Assembly: GCA_030536575.1 (NCBI GenBank)
Contig: JAUNPS010000003.1
Location: 1-64,000, forward strand
Direction: 5' to 3'
Origin: Eubacteriales bacterium
GTDB taxonomy: Bacteria > Bacillota > Clostridia > Lachnospirales > Lachnospiraceae
Length of the DNA stretch: 64,000 nucleotides
Positions 34,425 through 43,757 of this stretch are shown in pieces. How positions within the stretch are numbered: the first letter of the stretch is position 1; each line of letters begins with the position of its first letter. The notes beneath the pieces were generated by a model that searched no databases, was not told the DNA's origin, and saw only the letters and a program-made list of their open reading frames with translations. A program made the translations under genes and the position numbers.

Positions 34425-34493
34425 AAAACTCATTCCTCCTTCTTAATTCGATAAGAATATTCTAATAGAATTCAGAATGCGTTTCAATACTTT

Positions 34494-37400
34494 TTAAGCT
34501 TCTTTTGCCAGATTTTTCTGGGCGGTGGACAGCATCAGCTTGATGCGGTTCAACTGGTTTACTTCGCTGGCGCCGGGGTCATAGTCAATGGCCACAATGT
34601 TCGACAGCGGATAGCGGTGGCGCAGTTCTTTGATGACGCCTTTTCCGACTACGTGGTTCGGCAGGCAGCCAAAGGGCTGGGTGCATACGATGTTGTTCGT
34701 GCCGGAATGGATCAGCTCCATCATTTCTCCGGTCAGGAACCAGCCCTCGCCGCACTGGTTTCCGATGGAAACGATGGGTTCGGCGTATTTTGCCAGGTCC
34801 TCGATGTGGGCGGGCGGATCAAAGTGTTTGCTGCGGGCCAGTTCTTTGGCGGCCGCGCTGCGGAAGGCTTCCAGGGCTTTGATGCCGAGATTTCCCAGGG
34901 TGGCGGTGGATTTCTTCATGCCGAGTTCCTCCGCCTTAAAGTTCGTATTATAGAAGCAGTAAAGCAGGAAATCCATCAGGTCGGGGACGACGGCTTCCGC
35001 CCCTTCGGCTTCCAGAAGGTCGACCAGATGGTTGTTGGCGGCCGGGAGGAATTTTACCAGGATTTCCCCGACGACGCCGACTCTGGGTTTCCGCTCGTCG
35101 GTGATCGGGAGATTGTCAAAATCTTCGACGATCTGGCGGCAGAGCTTGCGGAACTGGGGAAGGGAAGGATTCCGGCTGGCCACGAAGCTCTTGCAGACAT
35201 CTTCCCATTTTTTATACATGGCATTGGCGGAGCCTTTTACTTTTTCGTAAGGGCGCATCCGGTAGAGGCAGCGCATGAACACGTCGCCGAACACGACGGC
35301 GTACATGCCGCGCAGAACCATCTGGGGCGTGATCTTGAAGCCGGGGTTCTTTTCCAGGCCGCTCATATTAATGGAAATGACCGGAATGTGTTCCATGCCG
35401 GCTTTTTCCAGGGCACGGCGGATGAAGCCAATGTAGTTGCTGGCCCGGCAGCCGCCTCCGGTCTGGGAGATCAGGACGGCGGTCTTGGAAAGGTCGTATT
35501 TTCCGGAGAGCAGGGCGTCCATGATCTGGCCCACGACGATCAGGGAGGGGTAGCAGGCATCGTTATTCACATATTTCAGGCCTACGTCCACGGCTTTTTT
35601 GTTGTCGTTTCCGAGGACTTCCAGGCGGTAGCCGCTGGCACAGAAGGCGGCTTCCAGAAGACCGAAATGGATGGGCGACATCTGGGGGCAGAGGATGGTG
35701 TAGGTCTTGCGCATTTCTTCGGTAAAGAGCACCCGGTTGATGTTTGCGGGCACAATGGTGCGCTCCATCTGTTTTTCCCGGCGGACGCGGACGGCGGAGA
35801 GCAGGGAACGGATGCGGATTCGGGCGGCGCCCAGGTTATTGACCTCGTCGATCTTCAGGCAGGTGTAAATTTTGCCGGAATTGGAGAGGATATCGTTCAC
35901 GGCGTCGGTGGTGACGGCGTCCAGGCCGCAGCCGAAGGAATTGAGCTGGATCAGCTCCAGATTGTCCTGGGTTTTTACGTAGTTGGCCGCGGCATAAAGG
36001 CGGCTGTGGTACATCCACTGATCCATGACGATCAGGGGGCGCTCCGGCGGGTTTAAATGGGAAACCGAGTCCTCGGTCAGCACGGCGATTCCGTAGGAAT
36101 TGATCAGTTCCGGAATTCCGTGGTTGATCTCCGAGTCGATGTGGTAGGGGCGTCCGGCCAGAACAATGCCCTGGCGGTTATTCTCTTTCATCCACTGGAG
36201 GGTTTCTTCGCCTTTTTTGCGCATGGCTTCGCGGGTGTTCTGCATTTCGGCCCATCCGGCATCTACGGCGGTCTTTACTTCTTCGGCCGGAATGTCGGAA
36301 AATTCCTTTAAGAGGGCGGAGAGGGCCGTTTCCTTGCTTGTGAGGGCAAGGAAGGGATTGCGGAATTTGATCGTGTCGTCGCGCAGTTCGTCAATGTTGT
36401 TCTTAATGTTCTCCGCGTAGGAGGTAACGATCGGGCAGTTGTAGTGATTGTTCGCATCTTCGAATTCCACACGCTCGTAAGGAATGCAGGGGTAGAAGAT
36501 GTATTTGATGCCCTGGCGGATCAGCCAGGTTACGTGCCCGTGGGCCAGTTTGGCCGGGTAGCACTCGGACTCGCTGGGGATGGACTCGATGCCCAGTTCG
36601 TAAATCTTTCTGGTGGAGGGCGGGGATAAGATCACCCGGTATTTCAGCGTTGTGAAAAATTTGAACCAGAAAGGATAGTTTTCGTACAGGTTGAGGACGC
36701 GGGGGATTCCCACGATGCCTCTGGTGGCTTCGTCCTCCGGTAAGGGTTCATAGGAGAACAGAAGCTTGTTCTTGTAATCGTAAAGGTTTGGAATGTTTTC
36801 TTTGTTCCGCTCTTTGCCGATGCCGCGCTCGCAGCGGTTTCCGCTGACGAACTGGCGGCCGCCGGTGAAGCGGTTGATGGTGAGGCGGCACTGGTTGGTG
36901 CAGCCCCGGCATTTGGCCATGGTGGTTGTAAACTGCAGGGCGTTGATCTTTTCGATGGAGAGCATGGTGGTTTCCATGCCTTCCTTGTAGCGCTCCCTGG
37001 CAATGAGGGCTGCGCCGAATGCGCCCATGATTCCGGCGATATCCGGACGGATGGCTTCGCAGTCCGCGATTTTTTCGAAGCTTCGCAGGACGGCGTCATT
37101 GTAGAAGGTGCCGCCCTGAACCACGATGTGGCGGCCAAGCTCTGAGGCGTCGGAGACTTTGATGACTTTATACAGGGCGTTTTTGATGACGGAGTAGGCG
37201 AGTCCGGCGGAAATGTCGGAGACGTCCGCGCCTTCTTTCTGGGCCTGTTTTACTTTTGAGTTCATGAATACGGTGCAGCGGGTTCCCAGGTCGATGGGGT
37301 GCTTTGCGAACAATGCGGCTTTGGCGAAATCCTGAACGGTGTAGTTTAGGGATTTCGCAAATGTCTCGATGAAGGAGCCGCAGCCGGAGGAACAGGCCTC

Positions 37401-38732
37401 ATTTAACTGCACGCTGTCTACGGTCTGGTTCTTGATTTTAATACATTTCATGTCCTGGCCGCCGATGTCCAGGATGCAGTCCACGTCCGGGTCGAAGAAG
37501 GCGGCGGCGTAGTAATGGGAGACGGTCTCCACTTCGCCTTCGTCCAGCATCAGGGCGGCTTTGATCAGGGCTTCGCCGTAGCCGGTGGAGCAGGAGTAGA
37601 CGATCTTGGCCTCCGGGGGCAGGTTCGCGTAGATTTCCTGGATGGCCCGGATGGTGGTTTTTAAGGGGCTGCCGTTGTTATTATCATAGAAGGAATACAG
37701 AAGGGTACCGTCTTCGGATACCAGGGCAGCCTTGGTGGTGGTGGAACCGGCGTCGATTCCCAGGAAGCAGTTCCCGCTGTAAGTGGAAAGGTCGCCTTTC
37801 TGGACACGATACTGGCTCTGACGTTTCTGGAAGTCCAGATAGTCCTGTTCCGTGGGGAAGAGGGGCTCCATCCGGTCTACTTCGAATTCCATCTTGATAT
37901 TTGAGGAAAGCTTCGCAATGAGGGCGTCCAAGGTGGTCTCCACGTCTTTTTTATAGTTCAGGGCAGAGCCAATGGCCGCGAACAGGTGCGAGTTTTCCGG
38001 GGTGATGGCATGCTCGTCGTCCAGGTTCAGGGTGCGGATGAAGGCCTGCTTCAGTTCGGATAAAAAGTGCAGGGGGCCGCCTAAGAAGGCAACGTGGCCG
38101 CGGATGGGCTTACCGCAGGCAAGGCCGCTGATGGTCTGGTTTACGACCGCCTGGAAAATGGAGGCGGACAGATCCTCTTTGGTGGCTCCCTCGTTGATCA
38201 GGGGCTGAATATCGGATTTGGCAAATACGCCGCAGCGGGCGGCGATGGAGTAGAGGGCCTTGTAGTTTTTCGCGTATTCGTTCAGGCCGGCGGCGTCGGT
38301 CTGAAGGAGGGAGGCCATCTGGTCGATGAAGGAGCCGGTTCCGCCGGCGCAGATGCCGTTCATGCGCTGTTCGACGTTTCCGCCTTCGAAGTAGATGATT
38401 TTCGCGTCTTCGCCGCCCAGTTCGATGGCGACATCGGTCTGGGGGGCGGCGTCCTGGAGGGCCGTGGAGACGGCGATGACTTCCTGGACGAAGGGGACTT
38501 CCAGGTGGTTGGCGAGGGTGAGGCCGCCGGAGCCGGTGATCATGGGGGAAACGGTGAGTTCTCCCAAGGCTTGGCGGGCTTTTTTTAAGAGGTCGCCGAG
38601 GGTTTCCTGGATGTTGGCGAAGTGGCGTTCGTAGGCGGAGAAGAGGAGATTCTTTTCCGGGTCCAGGATGGCGATTTTGACGGTGGTGGAACCGATGTCG
38701 ATTCCGAGGGTATGTAGGATTTTGTTGGTCAT
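34494..38732 (-). CDS. Large 2-hydroxyacyl-CoA dehydratase activase-related fusion protein
   Basis: A 1412-residue cytoplasmic protein. Two BadF/BcrA-type ASKHA ATPase domains lie in tandem: [14 protein letters not shown] with [13 protein letters not shown], then [14 protein letters not shown] with [11 protein letters not shown] and [12 protein letters not shown], the Cys-rich loop that holds a bridging 4Fe-4S cluster. After a Cys-rich linker ([12 protein letters not shown]) comes a DUF2229 region and a C-terminal HgdB-like dehydratase part ([20 protein letters not shown]). This architecture and length are typical of clostridia. Related activases pump electrons with ATP onto radical dehydratases; the substrate of this fused form is not established. 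The ribosome binding site is weak, and the gene stands alone. Confidence 0.88.
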   Translation of the reverse strand: MTNKILHTLGIDIGSTTVKIAILDPEKNLLFSAYERHFANIQETLGDLLKKARQALGELTVSPMITGSGGLTLANHLEVPFVQEVIAVSTALQDAAPQTDVAIELGGEDAKIIYFEGGNVEQRMNGICAGGTGSFIDQMASLLQTDAAGLNEYAKNYKALYSIAARCGVFAKSDIQPLINEGATKEDLSASIFQAVVNQTISGLACGKPIRGHVAFLGGPLHFLSELKQAFIRTLNLDDEHAITPENSHLFAAIGSALNYKKDVETTLDALIAKLSSNIKMEFEVDRMEPLFPTEQDYLDFQKRQSQYRVQKGDLSTYSGNCFLGIDAGSTTTKAALVSEDGTLLYSFYDNNNGSPLKTTIRAIQEIYANLPPEAKIVYSCSTGYGEALIKAALMLDEGEVETVSHYYAAAFFDPDVDCILDIGGQDMKCIKIKNQTVDSVQLNEACSSGCGSFIETFAKSLNYTVQDFAKAALFAKHPIDLGTRCTVFMNSKVKQAQKEGADVSDISAGLAYSVIKNALYKVIKVSDASELGRHIVVQGGTFYNDAVLRSFEKIADCEAIRPDIAGIMGAFGAALIARERYKEGMETTMLSIEKINALQFTTTMAKCRGCTNQCRLTINRFTGGRQFVSGNRCERGIGKERNKENIPNLYDYKNKLLFSYEPLPEDEATRGIVGIPRVLNLYENYPFWFKFFTTLKYRVILSPPSTRKIYELGIESIPSESECYPAKLAHGHVTWLIRQGIKYIFYPCIPYERVEFEDANNHYNCPIVTSYAENIKNNIDELRDDTIKFRNPFLALTSKETALSALLKEFSDIPAEEVKTAVDAGWAEMQNTREAMRKKGEETLQWMKENNRQGIVLAGRPYHIDSEINHGIPELINSYGIAVLTEDSVSHLNPPERPLIVMDQWMYHSRLYAAANYVKTQDNLELIQLNSFGCGLDAVTTDAVNDILSNSGKIYTCLKIDEVNNLGAARIRIRSLLSAVRVRREKQMERTIVPANINRVLFTEEMRKTYTILCPQMSPIHFGLLEAAFCASGYRLEVLGNDNKKAVDVGLKYVNNDACYPSLIVVGQIMDALLSGKYDLSKTAVLISQTGGGCRASNYIGFIRRALEKAGMEHIPVISINMSGLEKNPGFKITPQMVLRGMYAVVFGDVFMRCLYRMRPYEKVKGSANAMYKKWEDVCKSFVASRNPSLPQFRKLCRQIVEDFDNLPITDERKPRVGVVGEILVKFLPAANNHLVDLLEAEGAEAVVPDLMDFLLYCFYNTNFKAEELGMKKSTATLGNLGIKALEAFRSAAAKELARSKHFDPPAHIEDLAKYAEPIVSIGNQCGEGWFLTGEMMELIHSGTNNIVCTQPFGCLPNHVVGKGVIKELRHRYPLSNIVAIDYDPGASEVNQLNRIKLMLSTAQKNLAKEA

Positions 38733-38820
38733 GTGGTTTTTACAGGTGTTCCTGTGTCCTCCTGTCTTGCTATATGGCGGGCGGCGGGGCGGCCCGCGGG
38801 AAAGGTTAATTGTCTAGTTT

Positions 38821-39147
38821 CTTTCGTTAAGCTGTCGGGTTCCGGGGGAACCTTCTGTCTTTTCTTCCCTTCGCGAAGGACAGAAAAATGGTTTGTTTCA
38901 TTCGTTGCATTAGACTCAAGAAAATGTTGTCCATTTTCTTTCGTTAAGCTGTCGGGTTCCGGGGGAACCTTCTGTCCTTTTTCGCTGCGCGAAGGACAGA
39001 AAAATTGTCGATTTCAATCGTTGCGATAGACTCAAGAAAATGTTGTCCATTTTCTTTCGTTAAGCTGTCGGGTTCCGGGGGAACCTTCTGTCCTTTTTTC
39101 GCTGCGCGAAGGACAGAAAAATTGGCGGGGCCAATTTCGACAGCTTA
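38821..39147 (+). repeat. Tandem array of three 116-117-bp units with nested hairpins
   Basis: Units start at 38821, 38938 and 39054 with the core CTTTCGTTAAGCTGTCGG. Each holds a GGTTCC-GGG-GGAACC hairpin and a larger stem of TTCTGTCC with GGACAGAA around a GCGCGAA loop; the first two also end in AAAATG-TTGTC-CATTTT. The last copy is closed by CGACAGCTTA (39138-39147), the reverse complement of the TAAGCTGTCG at its start (39061-39070), so the third unit can fold into one long arm. The array fills most of the 554-bp gap between the activase start and tgt. Open frames across it are by-products of the repeat and not genes. Confidence 0.9.
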
Positions 39148-39188
39148 CATTATACGACAAAAAAAGGAAAAACGCAAATGGAAGACTC

Positions 39189-39217
39189 TTGAAAAATAGT
39201 GCTGATCACGCTATACT
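39189..39217 (+). promoter_or_regulatory. Promoter of tgt
   Basis: TTGAAA (39189-39194), 17-bp spacer, TATACT (39212-39217), 70 bases before the tgt start. Confidence 0.7.
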
Positions 39218-39286
39218 GTATGGGCATCCTGCATAAATTGCGGGCAAATCAGGACTTATGAAATCTTATGAAAGAAAAGGTGAAAA

Positions 39287-40429
39287 ATGTATAAATTATT
39301 GAAGCGGGACGGCATGGCCAAGCGCGGGGAGTTCACCACTGTCCATGGAACCGTCCAGACTCCGGTTTTTATGAACGTCGGAACAGCCGCCGCCATCAAA
39401 GGGGCTGTCTCCACCATGGATCTCCAGGAGATCGGCACCCAGATTGAACTGTCCAATACCTACCACCTCCACGTCCGTCCTGGCGACGAGATCGTGAAAA
39501 AAATGGGCGGCATCCACAAATTTATGGTGTGGGACAAACCGGTGCTGACCGACTCTGGCGGCTTCCAGGTCTTTTCCCTGGCAGGCCTGCGCAAGATCAA
39601 AGAGGAAGGCGTTTATTTTAACTCCCATGTGGACGGCCGGAAAATTTTCATGGGGCCGGAGCAGAGTATGCAGATCCAGTCAAATTTGGCGTCCACCATT
39701 GCGATGGCGTTTGACGAGTGCCCTTCCAGCGTGGCGGAGCGAAGCTATGTCCAGGCGTCGGTGGAGCGGACGACCCGGTGGCTGTACCGCTGTAAGGCGG
39801 AGATGGATCGCCTAAATGGGCTTCCGGATACGATTAATCCCCACCAGATGCTGTTCGGCATTAATCAGGGAGCGATTTACGAGGATATCCGCGTTTGGCA
39901 TGCGGAGGAGATTTCGAAGCTGGATCTGGATGGATATGCCATTGGCGGGCTGGCTGTGGGGGAATCCCATGAGGAGATGTACCGGATCATTGAAGCGGTT
40001 GTCCCGCACCTGCCCCTGGAAAAGCCGACTTATCTGATGGGCGTTGGGACGCCGGCGAATATTCTCGAAGCGGTGGATCGGGGCGTGGATTTCTTTGACT
40101 GTGTGTATCCTTCCAGGAATGGCCGCCACGGGCATGTCTACACGAATCACGGGAAGCTGAACCTGTTCAATGCCAAGTATGAGCTGGATGCGCGGCCCAT
40201 CGAGGAAGGGTGCCAGTGTCCGGCGTGCCGCCACTACAGCAGGGCTTATATCCGGCATTTGCTGAAGGCGAAGGAGATGCTGGGGATGCGGCTTTGTGTG
40301 CTGCATAACCTGTATTTCTACAATACGATGATGACGGAGATACGCGGGGCGATCGACGAAGGAAGGTATCAGGAGTATAAGGCGGAGAAGCTGGCGGGGA
40401 TGACAGGTTACGATTCAGCCAGTACCTGA
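39287..40429 (+). CDS. tgt: tRNA-guanine transglycosylase
   Basis: A 380-residue TIM-barrel enzyme that swaps guanine-34 for preQ1 in GUN-anticodon tRNAs. It shows TDSGGFQVFSL with the general base Asp, the nucleophile Asp in VDFFDCVYPSRNGRHG and the zinc site CQCPACRHYSRAYIRHL. The start follows a GAAAGGTG-like site. The last dozen codons (KLAGMTGYDSAST) and the stop lie inside the 176-bp repeat that begins at 40387, so the repeat has supplied or duplicated the gene's 3' end. Its usual neighbour yajC is found 1.2 kb downstream, beyond the brnTA cassette. Confidence 0.96.
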   Translation: MYKLLKRDGMAKRGEFTTVHGTVQTPVFMNVGTAAAIKGAVSTMDLQEIGTQIELSNTYHLHVRPGDEIVKKMGGIHKFMVWDKPVLTDSGGFQVFSLAGLRKIKEEGVYFNSHVDGRKIFMGPEQSMQIQSNLASTIAMAFDECPSSVAERSYVQASVERTTRWLYRCKAEMDRLNGLPDTINPHQMLFGINQGAIYEDIRVWHAEEISKLDLDGYAIGGLAVGESHEEMYRIIEAVVPHLPLEKPTYLMGVGTPANILEAVDRGVDFFDCVYPSRNGRHGHVYTNHGKLNLFNAKYELDARPIEEGCQCPACRHYSRAYIRHLLKAKEMLGMRLCVLHNLYFYNTMMTEIRGAIDEGRYQEYKAEKLAGMTGYDSAST

Positions 40430-40562
40430 GCACTTAGCTGCTCAGGTGCGTAAGAACATGATTCAGGTGTGAGCAGGCTCTTTTGCGAAGCAAAACTGAA
40501 AATGAGCCTGTGAATCGTTACTGGAACGAGGTACGAGTGAACAGGAACGATGGAAGCAGGGG
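40387..40562 (+). repeat. 176-bp interspersed repeat, copy 1 (overlaps the 3' end of tgt)
   Basis: Nearly identical to 41311-41485, with its core (from the GTTAC at 40407) also found at 56428-56572. It contains a stem of GTACCTGAGC with GCTCAGGTGC, a stem of GCAGGCTC with GAGCCTGTG around TTTTGC-GAA-GCAAAA, and a CGTTACTGGAACGAGG segment. The first 25 bases, through GGTTAC, match copy 2 at 23 of 25 positions and are tgt coding sequence. The third copy lacks that part. Confidence 0.9.
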
Positions 40563-40595
40563 AGTAACAAAGCCGGAGCAGAAAGGGGCTCAAGC

Positions 40596-40624
40596 TTGAA
40601 AAAACGGAAGCCTTATGGTAAGAT
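40596..40624 (+). promoter_or_regulatory. Promoter of brnT-brnA
   Basis: TTGAAA (40596-40601), 17-bp spacer, TAAGAT (40619-40624), 39 bases before the GTG start of brnT. Confidence 0.6.
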
Positions 40625-40663
40625 TAAATAAAAATGAGACATTTATGTGACAGGAGGTTTTGC

Positions 40664-41116
40664 GTGCAGAATGGCGGTAAAGAGTCGATGGAAAATTGCA
40701 GAATGATTACATTCACATTGGCAGGAATGACGTTTGAATACAACGAGGAAAAGAATCGGAAAAATATCCGCAAGCATGGTATTTCATTCAAAAATGCCGC
40801 GCGCGTGTTTTTTGACTATGACCGGATTGAATTTTTCGACGAGGAACACAGTGATGAAGAAGAGCGGTTTGATACGATTGGAGATATTTCAGCGGGAAAG
40901 CTCGGTTTAAACGAGGCTGCTGCGCGGATTGATCGGGGAACGGTTATCGGAAACGTGGAACAGTCGATTGGAAAAGTGAATGAAATTTTGTTTGTTGTAT
41001 ACACCGAGAGAATTCGGCTGGAGTCCAATGGCTCGAAAACAGAGATTACGCGCTTAATATCCGCACGGTTGGCAACCAATTTTGAAAGGGGGCTCTATTA
41101 TGGTAAATATGAATAG
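40664..41116 (+). CDS. brnT: BrnT-family RNase toxin
   Basis: A 150-residue protein with the BrnT pattern: FEYNEEKNRKNIRKHGISFKNAARVF at the start of the domain, DEEHSDEEERFDTIGD in the middle and ITRLISARLATNFERGLYY at the end. BrnT toxins are RelE-fold ribonucleases that stop translation and are neutralised by BrnA. The preferred start is GTG at 40664, 6 bases after AGGAGG. A region of about 25 residues (AGKLGLNEAAARIDRGTVIGN) between the HSxxEERF and ILFVVYTER motifs is longer than in the usual short BrnT. It overlaps brnA by 17 bases. Confidence 0.85.
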   Translation: MQNGGKESMENCRMITFTLAGMTFEYNEEKNRKNIRKHGISFKNAARVFFDYDRIEFFDEEHSDEEERFDTIGDISAGKLGLNEAAARIDRGTVIGNVEQSIGKVNEILFVVYTERIRLESNGSKTEITRLISARLATNFERGLYYGKYE

Positions 41117-41297
41117 CATGACAAAAGAAATGAAAGAAGAGCTTGCATTTTCCGAGGAAGAACTAGCGGAACTGGCGCGAGCAAAATCCATGCCGATCAC
41201 GTTTGATGAGGACTGCCCAGAAACGACGCCGGAACGGGCCATCAAGTTCCGAAGGGTTAACCCACCTCGAAGATCAAAGAACGCAAATTTGGCATGA
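41100..41297 (+). CDS. brnA: BrnA-family antitoxin
   Basis: A 65-residue protein that follows brnT with an overlap, as expected. It has EELAELARAKSMPITFDEDCPETTPE, the N-terminal part of BrnA (COG3514), then a basic tail (KFRRVNPPRRSKN). Typical BrnA has a longer ribbon-helix-helix DNA-binding end; the copy here is short, so its autoregulatory function may be reduced. The ATG at 41100 follows GAAAGGGGG. Immediately downstream the second 176-bp repeat starts. Confidence 0.75.
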   Translation: MVNMNSMTKEMKEELAFSEEELAELARAKSMPITFDEDCPETTPERAIKFRRVNPPRRSKNANLA

Positions 41298-41310
41298 AAA
41301 TGTGAGAAAA

Positions 41311-41485
41311 GAAGCTGGCTGGGATGGCAGGTTACTTTCGGGCAGTATCTGAGCACTTAGCCGCTCAGGTACGTAAGAACATGACTTAGGTATGAGCAGG
41401 CTCTTTTGCGAAGCAAAACTTAAAATGAGCCTGTGAATCGTTACTGGAACGAGGTACGAGTGAACAGGAACGATAGAAGCAGGGA
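41311..41485 (+). repeat. 176-bp interspersed repeat, copy 2 (downstream of brnA)
   Basis: A direct repeat of 40387-40562, including the 25 bases that match the tgt 3' coding end (GAAGCTGGCTGGGATGGCAG, then GTTAC). The main hairpin is kept with one G-T pair (GTATCTGAGC with GCTCAGGTAC). The two copies bracket brnT-brnA. Confidence 0.9.
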
Positions 41486-41511
41486 AAGTCTGAAAAAAAT
41501 TCAGAAAACAC

Positions 41512-41540
41512 TTGATGAACCGCGCCAAATTGTGTATGAT
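41512..41540 (+). promoter_or_regulatory. Promoter of yajC
   Basis: TTGATG (41512-41517), 17-bp spacer, TATGAT (41535-41540). It gives yajC its own promoter after separation from tgt. Confidence 0.7.
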
Positions 41541-41583
41541 TATATCTAGTGTAATCACAGCAAGCAGCTTAGGAGGAAAAAAC

Positions 41584-41898
41584 ATGTATTTATTAACCGA
41601 AACTTCAGAGGTCAGCGCAGGAATGGGCTGGGGGCTTATGATCTTTTACATTGTGATCATCGCCGTGGCCATGTATTTCATGGCGATTCGTCCGCAGAAA
41701 AAGGAACAGAAACGGATTAATGCCATGCTGGCGGATCTGGCCGTGGGCGACTGTATCGTAACCACCGGAGGTTTTTATGGCATTGTCATCGATATCACAG
41801 ACGAAGACGTGATTGTCGAGTTCGGAAGTAATAAAAACTGCCGTATCCCCATGAAAAAGACCGCTATCGCGGAAGTGGAGAAAGCAGACGCGCAGTAA
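41584..41898 (+). CDS. yajC: Preprotein translocase accessory subunit YajC
   Basis: A 104-residue single-pass membrane protein: a short exported start, a transmembrane helix (WGLMIFYIVIIAVAMYFMAI), then RPQKKEQKRINAMLADLAVGDCIVTTGGFYGIV, the hallmark of YajC. It associates with SecDF at the Sec channel. AGGAGGAAAAAAC precedes the ATG. It is commonly encoded next to tgt. Confidence 0.95.
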   Translation: MYLLTETSEVSAGMGWGLMIFYIVIIAVAMYFMAIRPQKKEQKRINAMLADLAVGDCIVTTGGFYGIVIDITDEDVIVEFGSNKNCRIPMKKTAIAEVEKADAQ

Positions 41899-41916
41899 AA
41901 CAGCAGCAGTACCTGA

Positions 41917-41945
41917 AAATGCCGGGAACACCGGCATTTTTCTTT
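41917..41945 (+). terminator. Terminator of yajC
   Basis: AAATGCCGG and CCGGCATTT form a 9-bp stem with loop GAACA, followed by a T-rich tract. Confidence 0.9.
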
Positions 41946-42262
41946 ACGGCGGGTACTGCGTTGCGATAAAGTGGTAATACGGCGCTTCTTGCGCAAACAT
42001 CGTTAAAAAAACGCAAGGAATGCAACGTGCTTTGGAGCCGTGGAACGGGTCTGGGCCTTGTAGAAGGTCAGCATACCTTGGAACCGTGAAACAAACTGGG
42101 AAGGACTTACGGAGAGCAGAGTGCCCCTAAGGCCACAAACGATCCTGGCCGGAGCCCGCCGGACAAGTCCAGCACCGCCTTGAAGCCATGAAAAGGAGGC
42201 CGGGAAAGCCCTCCGGGCGGGCGTAAAAGAAAAAGAGAAACGCAAAACCGACAGGTTTCTAG
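41946..42262. other. Non-coding gap before leuB
   Basis: No gene is supported in this stretch. It has a short imperfect duplication (GGAGCCGTGGAAC near 42035 and GGAACCGTGAAAC near 42080) and a GC-rich palindrome-like segment around 42205-42222. I looked for a T-box (AGGGTGGNACCGCG) or a leucine-rich leader peptide that might control the branched-chain genes and saw neither. Confidence 0.6.
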
Positions 42263-42291
42263 TTGAAATCTGCGGGAAAATGCATTATTAT
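42263..42291 (+). promoter_or_regulatory. Promoter of leuB
   Basis: TTGAAA (42263-42268), 17-bp spacer, TATTAT (42286-42291), 35 bases before the leuB ATG. Confidence 0.7.
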
Positions 42292-42325
42292 AGTCGTTAA
42301 AGCAATGGAATGGAGGAAAGAAAAC

Positions 42326-43408
42326 ATGAATCATAAGATCGCGGTGATTCCCGGAGACGGAATCGGCCCGGAAATCGTCCGGGAAGCCAGAAAAGTCCTG
42401 GATGCGGCCGGGAAAAAATTCGGCTTTACCCTGGACTATACAGAACTTCTGATGGGAGGAGCCTCCATCGACGTACACGGGATTCCTCTCACGGATGAAA
42501 CGATTGCGGCGGCGAAAGCCAGCGAGGCAGTCCTGATGGGCTCCATCGGCGGGGATGCCAAAACCTCGCCCTGGTATCAGCTTCCCCCGGAAAAACGCCC
42601 GGAGGCAGGCCTGTTAAAAATCCGAAAAGCCCTGAATCTGTTCGCCAACGTGCGCCCGGCTTATCTGTATGAAGAGCTGAAGGAAGCCTGCCCGCTGCGG
42701 GACGAGATTATTGGAGACGGTTTCGACATGGTGATCATGCGGGAGCTGACCGGAGGCCTGTATTTCGGTGAGAGGAAGACAATAGAAGAAAACGGTGTGA
42801 AGAAGGCCATTGATACGCTTTCTTATGACGAGAACGAGATCCGCCGGATTGCGAAGCGCGGATTCGACATTGCGATGAAGCGGAAAAAGAAAGTGACCAG
42901 TGTGGATAAAGCGAATGTGCTGGATTCCTCCCGGCTTTGGAGAGCCGTTGTGGAAGAAGTGGCGAAGGAGTATCCGGAAGTGACGCTGGAGCATATGCTG
43001 GTGGATAACTGTGCGATGCAGCTTGTCCGGGATCCGAAGCAGTTCGACGTGATCCTGACTGAGAATATGTTCGGAGACATTTTGTCCGATGAGGCGAGCA
43101 TGGTGACCGGTTCCATCGGAATGCTCTCTTCGGCAAGCCTGAATGAAACGAAATTTGGACTGTATGAGCCGAGCCATGGTTCTGCGCCGGATATTGCCGG
43201 GCAGGATGTGGCGAATCCGATTGCGACGGTTCTGTCGGCGGCGATGATGCTGCGCTATTCGCTGGATCTGGACGAGGCCGCGGACGCCATCGAGGCGGCT
43301 GTGAAGCAAGTCCTGAAAGAAGGCTACCGCACGGGCGACATTATGTCCGAAGGCTGCAAGAAAGTCGGAACCACCGAGATGGGCGACCTGATCGCGCAGC
43401 GAGTGTAA
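42326..43408 (+). CDS. leuB: 3-isopropylmalate dehydrogenase
   Basis: A 360-residue NAD-dependent beta-decarboxylating dehydrogenase. It begins with [15 protein letters not shown] and has the [17 protein letters not shown] substrate region, [13 protein letters not shown], and the metal/NAD motif [11 protein letters not shown] plus [21 protein letters not shown]. It oxidises 3-isopropylmalate in leucine synthesis. The ATG at 42326 follows GGAGGAAAG; the open frame starts 63 bases earlier. No leuA, leuC or leuD is in the window. Confidence 0.95.
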   Translation: MNHKIAVIPGDGIGPEIVREARKVLDAAGKKFGFTLDYTELLMGGASIDVHGIPLTDETIAAAKASEAVLMGSIGGDAKTSPWYQLPPEKRPEAGLLKIRKALNLFANVRPAYLYEELKEACPLRDEIIGDGFDMVIMRELTGGLYFGERKTIEENGVKKAIDTLSYDENEIRRIAKRGFDIAMKRKKKVTSVDKANVLDSSRLWRAVVEEVAKEYPEVTLEHMLVDNCAMQLVRDPKQFDVILTENMFGDILSDEASMVTGSIGMLSSASLNETKFGLYEPSHGSAPDIAGQDVANPIATVLSAAMMLRYSLDLDEAADAIEAAVKQVLKEGYRTGDIMSEGCKKVGTTEMGDLIAQRV

Positions 43409-43419
43409 GCTTACGCAGC

Positions 43420-43600
43420 GCGGCCCAGCCAGGCATCAACGGCCAGTTGGTAGTGCATGCGCCAAGAGCGAACCCGTGCGCGCGGCTCAGCCAGGCATCA
43501 AACGGCCAGTCGGTAGCGCATGTGCCAAGAGCGAACCCGTGCGCCCAGCCCAGCAGTCAAGTACCAAACGGCCAGCCAGCAGCGCATGCCGTGAACACAG
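43420..43600 (+). repeat. 62-bp tandem repeat between leuB and ilvD
   Basis: Two good copies begin with CAGCCAGGCATCA at 43426 and 43488, each followed by a CGGCCAGT segment and GCCAAGAGCGAACCCGTGCG. A degenerate third copy begins near 43546. It fills half of the 349-bp gap. The ilvD frame is open through it, but the family start lies at 43758, so the repeat is not coding. Confidence 0.85.
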
Positions 43601-43757
43601 ACCCACGCCGCCCGGCCTAGCCGCCCAGCTCGCAACACCCAAAACAACCAAACATCAGCCGCGGCCATTTGCCCGGATATTCCGGCCAGAACCCGGCCGC
43701 GCGCTGCCCAAATACCTGCCTGCCCCGGCAGGCCACCCGAAAGGAGACCAACCACCC

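Noticed and set aside
38733-39199. Open frames of 98 and 64 residues on the plus strand across the 117-bp repeats
   Set aside because: Both are translations of the same tandem repeat, have no ribosome binding site, and share a repeated VKLSGSGGTFC string that follows the DNA period. They are not genes.
40430-41584. CRISPR array suspected from the repeated 150-176-bp segments
   Set aside because: Units are too long, are only two copies here with genes between them, and show no regular spacers.
41946-42325. T-box or leader-peptide control ahead of leuB
   Set aside because: No T-box consensus, no specifier stem and no run of leucine codons were found. Only a plain promoter is visible.
43476-43757. 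N-terminal extension of about 94 residues on ilvD
   Set aside because: It runs through the 62-bp tandem repeat and is not part of the dehydratase family. The ATG at 43758 gives the normal length.
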